In this document: positions 11,413 through 21,920 of the stretch, one piece after another
Numbering within the stretch: the stretch's first letter is position 1
Layout: every line of letters starts with the position of its first letter
Origin: Cadophora sp. MPI-SDFR-AT-0126
Taxonomy: Eukaryota; Ascomycota; Leotiomycetes; Helotiales; Ploettnerulaceae
Reading direction: 5' to 3'
NCBI GenBank assembly: GCA_020747065.1
Contig: JAGMVK010000023.1
Span: forward strand, 558,001-622,000
Length of the DNA stretch: 64,000 nucleotides
Notes under the pieces: generated by a model
Told to the model about the DNA's origin: nothing
The model's database searches: none
What the model saw: the letters and a program-made list of their open reading frames with translations, nothing else
Made by a program: the position numbers and the translations under genes

Positions 11413-11503
11413 GACGTTGGAGGGTGTTTATTGGAAGGATGCTGATTGGGAGGGTGCTAATTGAGAGGGTACTGATTTGGAGGATATCGATTTGGAGGAT
11501 GTA
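11413..11503 (+). repeat. Minisatellite, 15-bp unit, about six copies
   Basis: Imperfect tandem copies of ttgattgggagggtgct-like 15-mers. Read in one frame they give a repeated LIGRV/LIWRI pattern, so the 172-residue frame starting at 11424 begins inside the repeat and its N-terminus is not a real protein start. Confidence 0.65.
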
Positions 11504-12172
11504 TTGTATCCCGCCGTCAAATCTCCCAAGACTCTTCAATGACAGATCCAAGTTTTGGTCCAAGCGCTGTCCCCTTCTTGGAGATGTGGAAGATGATCCG
11601 ACTGCTCTGGCTCCCATGCTGAAGATACCGGCGCGTAAGTTCCAAACCTTCACATATACCTTTGGTGGAGGCTCGGATCGAATCATCAACACAGATGCTG
11701 CTGAGATTGCCAAAGCGTTGTTTCCGCAACGAAAATCTCTCAGGAAGTTGGAAATTAGCGGCTGTCCGGAAAGAAGAGTAGAAGATGGCAAGCCTTTCCC
11801 AAAGGGATTTCTCAAACAGTTTCCAGTCTTGCAAGAGGTGGGGATTCATATCGAGTTCTTGGTTTATAAGTGGTCCTCCCTTCCGAGACGCAGATATGAG
11901 GAATCATCGTCGCCTGAGATCTTCTCTCAGAGGCCCTTATGACGTATCTTCGCAGACATGCAGGGCGGCAGTGACCTCCTTCTTTGCTCTACGGCCTCAA
12001 AGTTGCACCTATGCTCGGAATGAATGACAGCGTCGGATAGGGGCGGATTCGCAGAGAGGTCGGCGGGCTTGTCTAGAGCTGAGTTGATTTGCTTCCCACC
12101 GAGCGAAGCGTCTGCGATATTGGGAAATCCCGCCATCCTGATGCACACATTCAAGCAAAAATGAAACTGTGG
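11504..12172 (+). pseudogene. Relic of an F-box/LRR-like protein
   Basis: A frame following the minisatellite encodes leucine-rich text (KSLRKLEISGCPE, FLKQFPVLQEVGIHIEFL). Fungal F-box proteins with leucine-rich repeats carry similar C-terminal sequence. Downstream, in other frames, further family-like pieces appear (a SLLYGLKVAP phrase near 11990), with stops and frame changes between them. There is no F-box start and no complete frame, so it is a decayed 3' part. The assignment to the F-box family is an inference from composition and phrase pattern. Confidence 0.35.
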
Positions 12173-12220
12173 CGCAAGTCCTATCAATAACATTTCCTCG
12201 AAGAACGAGACACGGGGAAC

Positions 12221-13834
12221 TTACATCTGGATTCCCATCTGGATTTGCACTTGTCTCCAATCGTATTTGGCACCATACTGATGTTGTCCTTTCCATAAGA
12301 CTTCGAGCAAATCCAGCGCTCGATCAGCGTGCTGCAACTCCTGTCAGTTTATCGATAGAATCGACTAGAGAGGATACGTACCCAAATGCTATAAGTATTA
12401 TCGGCTTTCAATTTCCGCCGAACCAGATCCTCGGTCACATAATCGTTGAAAATAGCTACACCAGCCATGAACAGCCCCCAATAGATGCCCATCTCCAGAC
12501 CATATCCTTCTGGAATCCCTTTCGCGATCTCTAGAATGTCTTTGATGGCTTCAGTGACCTCTAGCTTCTGTGGTCCACAACCCCGAGGATCGAGTATATG
12601 ATTTAGATAGATAATACATCCTTGCATGCATAATTTGATGCTGGAGAATGCTTCTTCCCTGAGAGTCTCTGGCACTGTGAGTCTCCGAGGGCGAGTCTGT
12701 CTTCGCCAGTCGTTACTCTGTGCTCGTAATGAAGGCGGGCAACTCTGCCACCATGCAAGTAATTCATCGTGAATCTCGTATGCTGTCTCGGCAATGACAT
12801 ATGGCTGATGAAGGCCGAGCTCGCCCATCGACTCGGATGAAAGGCGTGAGAGCTTGGCCATATAAATCATTAATTCGTGGAAGAGATTTACCATAACATT
12901 ATCAGAGTCGTAGTATGGCCAGCGGAGAAGTTTTGAGTTCTCGGAACTGTCTTGGTTTGCGCCGTCATCAAGCCAGTAATTGCCTTCAAGGAGGGGACCA
13001 GCACCGGAAGAGAGGGATCCCGACACATCGAGGAAAGAGAAGAATCGAGTTAGGTAGTCGGTGGTCCTTGGGCCGCCTCTGAAAAGAATTAAGTCCCTGG
13101 CTCCTTGGAGATGGTCAAGCCAGAGGCCATTCTCTGAATGTAATATCTGCAAAAAGTGAGCAAACATCTTCACGGGATAGCTCATTTCTATTACCTCGTA
13201 CACGCACAAAAGCAGACATGCCCCTAATGTAGCATCTGAACGCGCAATTACAGGATCCGAGAGTGTTTGCTTTAGTTCGCGAAGAGCCAGCGAATAATGT
13301 TTGGCGGCTGCCATCTCATGCTGAGGCTGACCTTTTGTCAAATGGCCCGCAGCAAGCGCAGCCATTGAATGGAGCAGTGCTGGGGATGAACTTGCAAGTG
13401 GGACCAGTTCCTCTTGGAAGGGGTTCCCTTCGTTGTCATTCGAGTAGGCGAGAAATCGACAGCAAAATGTAACGAAGTGATGAATGTAAGGCGTTGATGT
13501 CCTGTCGACGTTCGGAAATTCAATGACGAAATTCTGGCCACAGAATCCGTTCATTTGGAGGCTCGGTGTCCTCGATCTGCTCGTCAAGATGGCTGCCAAA
13601 CCATCTTGTGGTTGCTGGTGAGGAATGACTTGCAGCAGATCACTCCAGGTGCATTCCCGTTGCAATCGCAAACATCGTCCACAGTGAGGTTTCATCTCAT
13701 CACATTTGACTTTCCTCTTGCGACAAGTCAAACATCCTGGGGAAATTAGTCAGGGCGTGCAGAAACTTCCGGAAGTCTACCTCACCTGTCCTCGTTCGAG
13801 GTACTAGAGCCTTGATACCCAATCCCGGCGCCAT
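12221..13834 (-). CDS. Zn2Cys6 fungal transcription factor (Fungal_trans_2 / DUF3468 type), three exons
   Basis: A nuclear DNA-binding regulator. Splicing exon 1 (13834-13786) to exon 2 (13736-12382) over a 49-bp intron (GTGAGG...CCCAG) completes the zinc cluster, with spacing CX2CX6CX6CX2CX6C (CLTCRKRKVKC then CGRCLRLQREC). The rest is the helical regulatory domain. A second intron (12381-12332, GTACGT...TTGCAG) leads to exon 3 (12331-12221), which ends with the family's C-terminal signature YDWRQVQIQMGIQM and a TAA. The alternative acceptor 9 bp earlier would add three residues, but the CTGAC branch point fits the one used. Total is about 504 residues. No cluster partner is adjacent, so its targets are unknown. 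Confidence 0.9.
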
Positions 13835-16419
13835 TCTTGCCGCTGACTTGGAGCATTCACACACAACGGTTGCTCACAGATCAGGGCGCGTGATTGGGGT
13901 TTTGAATGGGACGTGATGTTGTGAAGTAGGTCCATGTTATCGATCCCGGCAGTTCTCAGCCAAGGATCCGACCCTGAGCACCGGGTGTGGGGCGCCCAAT
14001 AAGGGGTGCCAAATCCAGCCAGGTTATCGCTCGGCCAGGGTCATGCACGTGGCGGCCGGGAAACGTGGAGTGATAAAACCAGGGGCTTGCGTTGAAGAAG
14101 AAAAGAAAGCAAGCCCCATCCTTGAAATTGCGTGTTGGCACAGAACTCGCGATGAAGGAGTGGCACGATTTGCGAGGGTGGCAAGTCTGGGGTATCATAT
14201 CGCCGATCACTTCGGGATGGATAAGGGATGAAAACTGTGCGAGCTGGTGGTGGCAAGACGGGCTGCGACGCCCCGAACGGCAGAGTCTTCGGCCAATCCG
14301 TGTGGCCTACTTCAAGCCATCTCGGCGTGTTTGAGGTATTTATTTAATATCACTTATCATAAAGCGGCCCGAGCAGCGAGTATTGCCCCCGTTCCGAATA
14401 TTGGAGCCTTCGAATGCCAAGCCACGTTGGAATTCCGTATGAGGCCAGGACTGTTGAATGATATTACCATTATATAAGATATGATGTCGTAAGTCAAGAA
14501 GAATCGGTCCTTCCACTAGATGTCTTGTCTTCAGAAACTTTTCTCAAGTTCGAAGCTTCTCTTGCCAAATATTCGGCACATTCCGTCCTGCTCTTTACTT
14601 CACTGATGAAGAAATCCCGATCCAAGAAACGAAGATCAGTGCACCACAACGGGAATGCCGTCCATTGGTTACCGTTGCGATCTAAAACGGCGCTGGATAC
14701 GATTGGATAACTCTAGCTTGCGGAAGTCCCGAGGTTATCAGCCAAATATTTGTGATTGAAGAAGATTGGGGACCAAAAACGAACCCCGCACCTGAATTTA
14801 TGTATCAACAGTGGCGTGATATGTGCATTTACGTCGTCCATTACCGAAGCGCGGCTGAAACTTCCTGTCGCCGCAATGAGGGGTCGGCGTCATGATGCCA
14901 CAAGAATGTGTCCAGTGTCCCTCGACGATATATATCAAGTTGCAACATGAATCTTTTAATGCAATTTGAATTTTATACGCATGAGATATCAGATGTGTGT
15001 CTCATTCGTCGACCAATCATCCGTTGATCCATTTGTGGGAGAACCAGTCTCCATCTTCTCCTTGCTTGAAATCGCACACCCATCCGTAGGGGAGTCGCAA
15101 AGTCGACATCTGAGAACGTTAGAGCTAGGGGAGGGAGCAGGCGAATGTCAAGCTCACGCTTCAGAACAAAAAAGTTGGCTGCTGTGTGGGGTGACAATTT
15201 GCTTTTCGCAAGTCGCGCTTCTAGATTGTCAGACGCAAGTTGCACCGATCATGGCATTGACTGAATTTGCTCAACTTACCAGAATTGCGGGAAACTAACA
15301 GAAAGACTCGTCTCATCGCCTCCCTCGTCGTCCCCTTTCTCTCTCACTTTTATCACACCACCTTCACTCCTCTCTGCTCCCCGTTCCATCCCAGACATTG
15401 ATGTCACCTTCTTGCCCAGGTTGCCCGACCTTGAAATCTTTCGGTTTCTCTCCGCTCCTGTTTTGTCCCTGCCACCAGCATGCTTCGTGGGTTTCTCGAT
15501 GGTTACGGGAAGGGAAAACATTCCTGGTCAAAAGAGTAGGCCGCCTTCAGAGTGCAAAAGTCGAGACTGCACTTCGTGTCGGTCCAGGAGATGGGCTATG
15601 GCATGCGGATATTTGGGCGGGATCAGAATTGAGTACTTATCAGCCAGCTCTGCAATAGGTCCTCCAGGTTTCACGCATCATTTTCACTCACCCTACCGTC
15701 GCACATGGCAAAAGCACGAGATACTTGTTTTGATTCCCATTTTCCTGAGCTGAAAAAGCCTTGCTCTTCATTAAATTTTGACGTGGCGGGATGAGATAGA
15801 CATATCACATGCAGCCTAGGTGACTATCTGCTGGCTGTGTGGTCTGACGATGCAAGAACCAATCATAATCAACATCCACACATCCAACTTGGTTCTTCCA
15901 GTTACCCCTCAGCAGATCGAACCAACCAGAACCGAATTAACATACTTCGAAGTAAAAATTTCGCCTCGAAGAATCTGATTGGTTATAGTGTAAACGTTTC
16001 GGCATGTGAATCTCTGATAACAACTTGAATTATGGTGATGTGACGTGTGACGTGAGAGGTTAATTCCACGGCCCACCACCCAATCTCGATTCCCACATTC
16101 CGATCGAGAAAATCGCGATTTTGGAATGATTAAATTACCATAAGGGCTTCAATTGAAATCAATAAATTAAAGAGGTTAAAGTATGTACAATTAAATGTAC
16201 AATTAGGATATTTAATTTCTCAATCGGTAGGTGAGTTGTCTCTCGCCGTGCTGCGACCCCGAACATGCCTCAATCTATAGGGCGCACAGATAAGAGATAT
16301 ATATATATATATGACTCTGCTCCAAAGTATTCTATTCCCCTCATACTTGGGATGCACTTCGTACAGCACTCCTCCAGAGACGAATCATCGAAGAAGAATG
16401 GAAGATTGATCACTTTAAT
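13835..16419. other. Intergenic region between the Zn2Cys6 and endosulfine genes
   Basis: About 2.6 kb. It presumably contains the divergent promoters of the two flanking genes. A (TA)n run lies at about 16297-16312, about 110 bp upstream of the endosulfine start. No frame here looked like a protein family. Confidence 0.45.
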
Positions 16420-16908
16420 ATGAATCTCTATCAGAAGAACAAGGTCAATATCAGCGTAAGTACTTTTGTTACCTAGCACATTTTCTGCTCCTCCCAGCTT
16501 TTATGATCCCTTACTGAGCATAACACGCAGTCCCTCTCCCCCGATGATCAACGACTCTTCCGCCTCTACGGTAAGCTCCCCTCCAAATCCGACCACCTCA
16601 AAGAGCGTAAATACTTCGACTCCGGTGACTACGCTCTCTCCAAAGCCGGAAAAGCCACATCGGTCGACACCGAAAGCGTTGGCGCTCAGCATCCTCTCCC
16701 AGAGAACATCCCACATCTCACTTCCCCCGCCGTAGGCATCGCAAGCCAGGGCGGTAGCGGCAATAGCAACATTCATCCGGGAGTCGCCGGTGGTTCACAG
16801 AGTGTAAGTCCGGTTAAGGAGAGTAGCTTCTTGAGCAAGGAGACGAGTGTTGATGAGTTGGAGGACAAGGATAAGGCGGGTGACAAGGTGGATGAACAAC
16901 GCGAATAA
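16420..16908 (+). CDS. Endosulfine family protein (Igo1/ENSA type), two exons
   Basis: A 137-residue protein of the endosulfine family. In yeast and animals these small disordered proteins, once phosphorylated by Rim15/Greatwall kinase on the Ser of the FDSGDY motif, inhibit PP2A-B55 and promote quiescence or mitotic entry. Exon 1 is 16420-16455 and encodes MNLYQKNKVNIS. The intron is 16456-16530 (GTAAGT...CGCAG). Exon 2 runs to TAA at 16906-16908. The diagnostic core KYFDSGDYALSKAGK is intact, preceded by RLFRLYGKLP and followed by HPLPENIPHLTSP and SPVKESSFL. The linker between KLPSKSD and LKERKY looks about four residues shorter than the usual form. The tail is acidic/lysine-rich. The single start is chosen because the next upstream ATG runs straight into a stop. 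Confidence 0.93.
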
Positions 16909-17215
16909 TAATGTTAGTCCCCCGCCTGCGAAGGACGGTATTTCAGTCGGAAGATAGGCAGGGACTCGAGGGTTCCGGAGGTTTCCCGCTTTCTAGGGAT
17001 CAAAGGAATCGTTCCGTTACCAGAAGTTCCAAGTACGCCGGAGCTACTGCAGGCTGTCTTTAGTCACGGTAAAGTCGAAGGGTTTTGCTTGAAGAATGCT
17101 GGATCCGATGGGCACATAATTGGGGGAAGCTGCTGTCATCATCCGACTAGCACTTCGAAGGCACAGCTGGAGGAGTCTTGGATAGGCAGACTCTTACTTG
17201 CAGGAAACGGCGTAT

Positions 17216-18510
17216 TTACTGGACTGTATCGAATACAATTTGAATCACAACTCCATCTGGCTTATCACTTTGCTGCCTCCTAACAGCAATGCCGGCCTCC
17301 TTTTGCAAGTGTATTGGTGTCCGGGGAGGCTCAAATCCGGTGACGGATCTGAAGGTATCGATGTTCAAAATCTGAATATGAACGATTTTCGAGTTTGACA
17401 TGTCCCATAGCCGCGTATTAGACTCGTCGGGCTCAATGTGCTCTACAATGTTGCCGCCAGCGCCGATGCCCAGAAATTTTGGTTCATCAGGACGAATGGC
17501 AACGTATAGAATCTTTTCTGCGTATGGTGCCAGCTCATCTGTATCCGCATGTTAGTCATGCAAAGGATAGCACTCATTAATGGGTATTATTGGAGTAAGC
17601 TTAAAAAGAAGAAACCCTCACGGTCGTCGTTGAGCTCAAACCCTTTATAGGTCAGGATCAGTCGCCGAGGTTCGATGCCGGTTATTTCAAAAAATCGCTG
17701 CTTCGCGAACTCAACGGTGTCCGAGGAAAAGCCGATTGAGATTTCTTGACCAAGTCCTCTAATATAAACCTGAGCACCACCACCCCTGAGTCGTAAAATC
17801 ATGAAAATCACATCATCCGGTCAATAGTAGTGAGAACCAAGAACAAAGCGCAGATCCAACGCACACGGATACTCACTGGTCCAATGTTGTAATCGCCCAA
17901 GGTGCGTTCTGTCAGAATAAGCAACATCACACCAAGTTCACGCTATACGAATTAGCTTACCCTTATCCGACTATAATCCCCGAAGAACGAGTCTTTATTG
18001 ATATAGCGGTATGTCTATCGAATCTTGTATCCGGCTCTTCAAATCAAATACCGAATCTGAGAACTCAGCATAGATATGGCGGAGTGTGACACCCGTCATC
18101 GTCTTCACGAAGATCGCTCTAGAAGGAGCAGATTTATAACCCGATAGCATGTGCTTGAATCCAACGATATCGTCTCCCATATACTTCAGCTTTGCCCAGT
18201 CTCGAAAACTGGTCTTAGAGCCATCGGAATGCGCTAAGCATTCGATAATCAGCGCTTCGAAGTCCTCACAAGCCTTACCGCACCGGAGCAGCGGAATTCG
18301 CAGTACTGTAAGATCAATATCCGCGTTAGTACCTAATTCCAGTAACGACTTCAATGCTCCGTTCAGGGCCTCCAGCTCTTCTTTAAGCTGCCGTATGCTG
18401 CTTGGGCTGTGCTGAATGCTTCCGACGGTTCGATAGAGCGCTCTGCTTGATTGGAAGGCAAAGGTTGCTATAGCCAGGATTCCCGACGCAGTGCTCAGTG
18501 GATCTGCCAT
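17216..18510 (-). pseudogene. NLR-type N-terminal domain fused to two ubiquitin-like domains, with two premature stops
   Basis: Residues 1 to about 130 (MADPLSTASGILAIATFAFQ...) form the helical N-terminal domain seen on fungal STAND/NLR and ankyrin proteins. A ubiquitin fold starting IFVKTMTG follows directly. Across introns 17960-17909 and 17876 to about 17818 it aligns almost without gaps to the end of ubiquitin, finishing LRLRGG. A second ubiquitin-like domain (QVYIRGLGQEISIGFS..., LILTYKGFELND) follows, then an intron (17621-17539) and a tail with FRSVTGFEPPRTPI, ending at 17216. In the first ubiquitin fold TAA (17997-17995) and TAG (17973-17971) replace residues equivalent to Gln41 and Gln49, both explained by C-to-T at CpA. 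The acceptor before the LRLRGG exon is not a clear AG. It is probably a recently inactivated gene; readthrough or a sequencing issue remains possible. Confidence 0.78.
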
Positions 18511-18662
18511 TACGAGAATCAGTTTGCAAAGAAATTGACATTAAGTGCAAATGAGTTAATAAATGTGTAAGGCTGAGGGTGCTTCCTGATGGTTACCACC
18601 AAAGGCCTGTCGCTTCTGCTGGCTGAGTCACCATTCCTCAAGCTTCTAGACGTAGAAGAGTC

Positions 18663-21115
18663 ACCTGGACAACCGGCCACCTTGGACAACCGGCCACCCT
18701 AAACATCCCTACCACCATAACACTTCTTAATAACTTCCTTATTTTTTATGATATAAATAATCTGATTAATATCGCATCATAGTAAACTCTTAAATAACTA
18801 CTAAAATAGTCAAAATCATATGTATGTTATTATGCGACCTGTTTTTATATTTAATTACTAATTTTGCTCAAATGTATCGCACGACCTTCCGAATTCAATA
18901 TAATATTAAAAATATTACGATCTCCTTGAGGCAATTACCTTTCTCGTAGGCCGAATAATCCTCCCACTTGAGCTCTTGATTCCCAGAATATTATTAATCC
19001 TTTGCTCAATATCTACCCCCCTTTTGTACGCCAAAATGACTACCTTAAATGTTACAATAACCTTTTTTGTAACACCTTTGGCTTTTCTCTTAGTTGTTGG
19101 TTTTAAAACCAAAGATTTAGACAACCTGAGAGGATTTGGAAGCTTCTTTGCTTTAATTAGTAATATAGGTTTAGGTGGCGACTTTGTAGGAGACTAAAAA
19201 AGTGTTGTGAGACGTCGATTTGCAGGAGATATTGGTGCTACTCCCCAAGGTTTCTTCTTACGCTCTTTTTTAAGCTTAAAATCAAATATCGTTAAAGGAA
19301 AGCGCATAAACTTCGCAATAGTCTCCTCTTCTAATTTCTCGTACGCCCAATTGACCCTCTCTTAAAGGCACTCTATACCATACTCTCTCGCATCCGCAGC
19401 TGTCAGGTTTCCCCCGACCCTATTAGCTCTCTCTTTCCTCCGAGCAGCTGCCGCTTGTAACTCAATGTTATAGTTGTCCAAAATAATACGTGCGGCCATA
19501 GAAATCTCAGCTGCTTTACATATCTTGATAATAGCGAGCTTTAGATTTCCAGGAGTTAACTAATCAGTACGGACGAGCTCCAAAGTAGCCTGAATATTGC
19601 CAATATAAAGAGGTATTTAAGCGTATAAATATGGAGCAGGGCCACCGGAAGTTGTAGGTCGAGAAGATAATCCTACTGGCCGAATTGGGAGGACAATTGG
19701 CCTAGGTAAAGGATTAATAACTAGGGCAGGATCCCATGGCTCAATCCCCGATTTCCTTCATGCCTTCTGAATATTCTCCACTGTAAAAGCTTTATCGCGA
19801 GCTTCTAGATAGCTCTCAATAAATATAACTTTATCGACGTGATAGTTGTACCCGAATTTTGTTATTTCCCGAATAGAGCTCTTGTAAAACGTAGACAACA
19901 GTAGAAATAGGCCAATATCAAGTGGCTAAAGACGATGGGTTGTATGCGGAGGTAGACACAACAAAATGATCTTATTTTCAACACATAGTCGAATAACGTC
20001 GGAGCTAATATGAGAGGCATGTCCGTCAAAAAGCATTATACGATATTCGCCATATAATCTTGCCTTAGATTGAGGCAAAAAGGTGTTCTCAAACCAACTC
20101 AAGCCAATAGAATTGTCAGTCCACCTATTGTAAGACATAGTAATTCGGCTTTTACTGTCGTACGTGATTAAACGCTATAACCAGGCTTTCTTACAAAGAA
20201 TTCCCTTGAAAATAATCGCTGGAGCACAAAGGTAGCCATCCAAAGAAACACACTCAATAACAGTAGTCCATTCTCTACTCCCATCTTGTGTAGCAAACGT
20301 TTTTCCCTTGAAATGCTTATCCCTAGACACAACAACTCGTTGTTTGGCAATAACTCCTTGCATAAACCCCTTTTCGTTTATGTTATAAATATCCCGAGGA
20401 TCGATATTATATCGCTCAACTAGAGTCTTAAACAAGTCGTAATATCTCTAGTACACTTCTAGGTTGTCTGCGTTTGCACGGTCTTTATCGATAGGTTGAA
20501 GATACTTCGATTTGATCTCTAGATGGCGTTGAAAGAGGTACGCTTAATAATTAGCTCCAAGAAGCCTAGAATCGCCTTTTGCAATAAGCAAATCTTGTGC
20601 CATTCGCCGTAGAGATTCGATCCTTGGTGGAAATCCCCAGGCCTCTAATTGCCTACACCAGTCGATCAAAGCATCTTCTTCCAAAGGCGTAAGACGTTGT
20701 CGAAGCTCAGCATCTTCGGCCTTTAATTTACAACCCTTGATACGGTCTTGTAGGCTTAATTTCGCCACTCCATGGTCTTTGGCCAGTTGCCTTTGCGACT
20801 TGATATTCAAAGAATCAAGCCATTCGCTGTAGCAATTGTTGAGTCGTTGGCTCTTCGGAATGTCCTTGTAGTCGCTGACCTCTTCGTCCCCTTCGTCACA
20901 AAGTGTAGGTTGTTGGTAGCCTTTGGGCAATCGTTTGGGATCCTCCGGCTTCAACTTCGGTTTTGGCATAGCAGAGATGTGTTCCAGCGCATCAATTTGA
21001 TGTGAAATGGTTGAATTCTGGCCCATATTTAGGTGGGGGGAGCATTGATTCAATGTGCGGGGTCACTGCCAAGACTTAGGGTGGCCGGTTGTCAAAGGTG
21101 GCCGGTTGGCCAGGT
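18663..21115 (-). mobile_element. Decayed pogo/Fot1-type transposon with 40-bp inverted repeats
   Basis: The ends are inverted repeats of 40 bp (18663-18702 and 21076-21115). Each contains two copies of a caaccggccacc word and ends ccctaa inward, with about two mismatches between arms. TA follows the right end (21116-21117), but the left flank reads TC, so the target duplication is only partly preserved. The interior codes for a broken pogo-type transposase on the minus strand, and its left third is very AT-rich. Confidence 0.8.
18915..21026 (-). pseudogene. pogo/Fot1-type transposase (HTH_psq, CENP-B-like HTH, DDE_1), many stops
   Basis: The N-terminal piece (21026-20544) has the two helix-turn-helix regions (RQLAKDHGVAKLSLQDRI, then LTPLEEDALIDWCRQLEAWG). 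Next comes the start of the DDE_1 core (YNIDPRDIYNINEKGF near 20400), the second catalytic region (MLFDGHASHISSDVI, near 20030) and a lysine-rich C-terminus (to 18915). Stops split the frame. At least one (TAG at 19928-19926, in a THR-L-stop-PLD context) sits where relatives have Gln. Introns are not needed to explain the breaks. It cannot make an active transposase as written. Confidence 0.82.
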
Positions 21116-21169
21116 TACCCTTCTAGATCACACACACGGCGTCTTGGCACGGCTTGCACCCTTGATTTA

Positions 21170-21526
21170 GGGAGCCGCAGGCCGAGAAACCGTGCAAAAT
21201 CGCACTCCCAGCAACGACAACTTCAAACTCCCGGCAAATTGTGGAAGCATTTCAAAAATATACGCCAAGATTCTTCAGTTTACGAGGAGATGGATGCACC
21301 CTGGCATCGGACGTGGCCGGAGATGGGGAAGCTACACGTTTTTGGCCCAGAAGGCGACGTACTTTTGATACTCGAACGTTTTCAAGAGGATGACTTGGAG
21401 GAACCGGCCCCATCCGCTCCACTATCGGCAGATGCTCCAGATTGGCCTGAGCCTGAACCGAAGTCTGTACGATACGAGTCTCAAGCAGAGACCGCCGGAG
21501 CTGAAGTGGATTATAGCTGCAGCTGA
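21170..21526 (+). pseudogene. Fragment of an unidentified protein beside the pogo element
   Basis: A frame running out of the pogo inverted repeat encodes a basic region, then KLHVFGPEGDVLLILERF, then an acidic proline-rich stretch ending at a stop in the 68-bp array. The FGPEGDVLLIL phrase resembles the start of fungal BTB/POZ domains, but only this piece is present. It may be an exon disrupted by the pogo insertion on its left and by the repeat array on its right. The family call is tentative. Confidence 0.3.
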
Positions 21527-21920
21527 CCTTATGGTGTTTGTTAGTGTAGGGTGTAAGTGACGCCGCGATTTTAAGTAATTATAGCTGTAACTAACCTTAT
21601 GGTGTCTATTGGTATAGGACGTAAGTGAAGTCGCGATGTTGAGTAACTGTAGCTACGGCTGACCTTGTTGTGTTTATTGGTGTAGTTGGTAAGTGATCCT
21701 GCGATGCTGAGTAATTGTAGCTGCGGCTGACCTTGTGGCGTTTATTGGTGTAGTTAGTAAGTGAAGCCGTGATGCTGAGTAACTGTAGCTGTAACTAACC
21801 TTATGGTGTCTATTGGTATAGGACGTAAGTGAAGCCGTGACGCTCAGCAACTATAGCTGTAACTGACCTTGTGGTGTCTATTGGTGTAGCCTGTAAGTGA
21901 AGCTACGATTGTACATACGA
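21485..21920 (+). repeat. 68-bp tandem array of intron-like units
   Basis: GTAAGT occurs at 21553, 21621, 21689, 21757, 21825 and 21893, exactly 68 bp apart. Every unit also has a CTAAC or CTGAC branch-like word and a TTGGTGTAG or TTGGTATAG acceptor-like end (the first is TTAGTGTAG). Exactly 3 bp lie between each acceptor AG and the next donor. A diverged first unit starts near 21485 inside the preceding coding-like frame. The units differ mainly by transitions. A minisatellite that grew from a duplicated intron is the simplest view. Confidence 0.85.

Noticed and set aside
12009..12296. Extra C-terminal exon for the Zn2Cys6 gene (GTAAGT overlaps its stop codon)
   Set aside because: The family ends at QIQMGIQM; the downstream text is Arg-rich and uninformative. 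Kept the TAA at 12221.
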